This document shows, piece after piece, positions 63,136 through 64,000 of a stretch of 64,000 nt of DNA. Position numbers and translations under genes: made by a program. The DNA comes from Pseudoalteromonas sp. XMcav2-N (lineage in GTDB: Bacteria > Pseudomonadota > Gammaproteobacteria > Enterobacterales > Alteromonadaceae): contig NZ_JAMXSF010000007.1 of NCBI RefSeq assembly GCF_024124545.1, positions 1-64,000 on the forward strand. The letters are read 5' to 3'. Every line of letters begins with the position of its first letter. Within the stretch, counting starts at the first letter, position 1. The notes below the pieces were generated by a model, which saw only the letters and a list, made by a program, of their open reading frames with translations, did no database searches and was not told the origin of the DNA.

Positions 63136-64000
63136 ATGAGTACCAACTATGTGGTGATTGTATTCGGTGGTCTGGCGGCTGTGTTTTTGAGCCTTGCGGT
63201 ACAATTTTATTTATACGATGGCAGTCGTAGCCGTGAGACCGCGGTGAACAGCAGCATTGAGTTGGTCACTTATTCTACGCAATGGGTCGATGCCGCGATT
63301 CAGCCTCTGCCACGTATTGAACAGTATGATGTTGGCTGGGTTCAGCTTGGTAAAGCACTGTTTAAAAGCCCGTTACTTTCAGCGGACAATACAACCTCAT
63401 GCGCATCTTGCCATGATTTGTACAACGGAGGAGACGATGGTTTTCCGGTTTCCGTTGGGATAAATCAGCAATTGGGCAGCCGTAATGCCCCGAGCGTGAT
63501 CAACGCAGTGTTTAACTTCAGGCAGTTTTGGGATGGGCGAAGTGTCGACCTGACCAGTCAGTTGCCTTTACCTATTCATAACCCGTTGGAGATGGCCAGT
63601 AACTGGTCTCAGGTCATTGCAAAACTTCAGCAGCAGCCGCACTTTGTCAGCAGTTTCAGTGCGGTGTCAGATGAAGGGATCACACCCGAAAATATCACTA
63701 AAGCTATTGTTGCATTCCAAATGTCACTGGTATCTGAAAATACCCCCATTGATGCCTACTTGCTTGGAGACATGAACGCTTTAACGGCACAACAACAGCG
63801 TGGCTATCGTAAATTTGTTGAGCTGGGGTGTGTGACCTGCCATCAGGGTCGCAATATTGGCGGCAATATCTATCAGAAAATGGGTCGCCTGGAACGTATG
63901 CCCAATGAATTATTGAATGACTTTGGTCGTTATCAGTTAACCCGTAACGAGCAGGACAAGTTTGTATTCAAAGTCCCAAGTCTACGTAACGTCGCCAATA
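63136..64000 (+). CDS. Di-haem cytochrome c peroxidase (MauG/CcpA type), cut by right edge
   Basis: The first 288 residues lie in the window and no stop is reached. The N-terminus has one uncleaved-looking membrane helix (VVIVFGGLAAVFLSLAVQF), so the enzyme is probably anchored. The first haem site is CASCH near residue 94 and the second is CVTCH near residue 234, with the MauG-like FWDGRS, IHNPLEM and KVPSLRNV motifs. It would reduce H2O2 in the periplasm with electrons from the cytochrome chain. A possible partner to the exported KatG. Confidence 0.9.
   Translation, partial: MSTNYVVIVFGGLAAVFLSLAVQFYLYDGSRSRETAVNSSIELVTYSTQWVDAAIQPLPRIEQYDVGWVQLGKALFKSPLLSADNTTSCASCHDLYNGGDDGFPVSVGINQQLGSRNAPSVINAVFNFRQFWDGRSVDLTSQLPLPIHNPLEMASNWSQVIAKLQQQPHFVSSFSAVSDEGITPENITKAIVAFQMSLVSENTPIDAYLLGDMNALTAQQQRGYRKFVELGCVTCHQGRNIGGNIYQKMGRLERMPNELLNDFGRYQLTRNEQDKFVFKVPSLRNVAN

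Overview
The window looks like chromosomal DNA of a marine gammaproteobacterium of the order Alteromonadales, most likely Pseudoalteromonas. This is inferred from moderate GC, many secreted peptidases and surface proteins, a GlyGly-CTERM protease, a periplasmic-type KatG, a Na/Pi cotransporter beside a CNNM-type protein, and typical gammaproteobacterial gene families. No rRNA, tRNA, CRISPR array or prophage was recognised. The only mobile element is an ISAs1/H-repeat-type insertion sequence cut by the left edge. Genes are dense and many convergent pairs share one palindromic terminator.

Layout. 1-1.1 kb: the 5' end of an IS transposase next to a divergent EF-Tu paralogue that has lost its N-terminal GTPase motifs. 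1.1-6.0 kb: an envelope-glycan module (GT2, ArnT-like GT39, response regulator, histidine kinase) with a divergent GtrA-like gene. 6.0-9.8 kb: a lipoprotein-type KatG, a small exported NTF2-like protein and a YidD-like protein with a Cys-rich tail. 9.8-12.9 kb: an operon of DUF350, an unknown membrane protein and a membrane-embedded spermidine-synthase-like protein. 13-24.5 kb: mixed metabolic and exported genes (DUF4328, two S9 peptidases, YddG-like exporter, PhzF, an exported prephenate-dehydratase-like/chorismate-mutase fusion, OmpA lipoprotein, LamG protein).

24.9-31.3 kb: an 834-residue trypsin-like GlyGly-CTERM protease, a broken CNNM-type gene with a pentanucleotide repeat at its 5' end, a Na/Pi cotransporter and a DUF2306 protein. 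31.4-35.8 kb: a membrane-embedded AraC regulator, then a BlaI repressor, a BlaR1-like M56 metalloprotease fused to an M23 peptidoglycan-hydrolase domain, and a second M23 peptidase. Two strong dyads lie in front of blaI. 35.8-44.3 kb: beta-helix protein, EEP nuclease, CreA, a DUF3857/transglutaminase protein with a lipoprotein partner, GNAT and DUF4153.

44.7-55.9 kb holds the most distinctive system: a YqiJ/NfeD-like protein, a flotillin and a 1927-residue DUF3686/AAA+ ATPase in one direction, facing a YiaA/B protein, a DUF2145 protein, a small exported protein and a divergent XRE-type regulator. This resembles a membrane-microdomain stress or defence locus, but its function is not settled by sequence. 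56-64 kb: a diguanylate cyclase, a secreted lipase with a membrane-anchored partner, GNAT, a GRAM/PH-like protein, a lectin/discoidin/fibrinogen-like exported protein, and a MauG/CcpA-type di-haem peroxidase cut by the right edge.

The strongest candidates for undescribed biology are the BlaI-BlaR1::M23-M23 cassette, the flotillin/DUF3686 locus, the reversed-order exported prephenate-dehydratase-like/chorismate-mutase fusion, the ATPase-free EF-Tu remnant beside the IS, and the ATGCC repeat in front of the CNNM-type gene.
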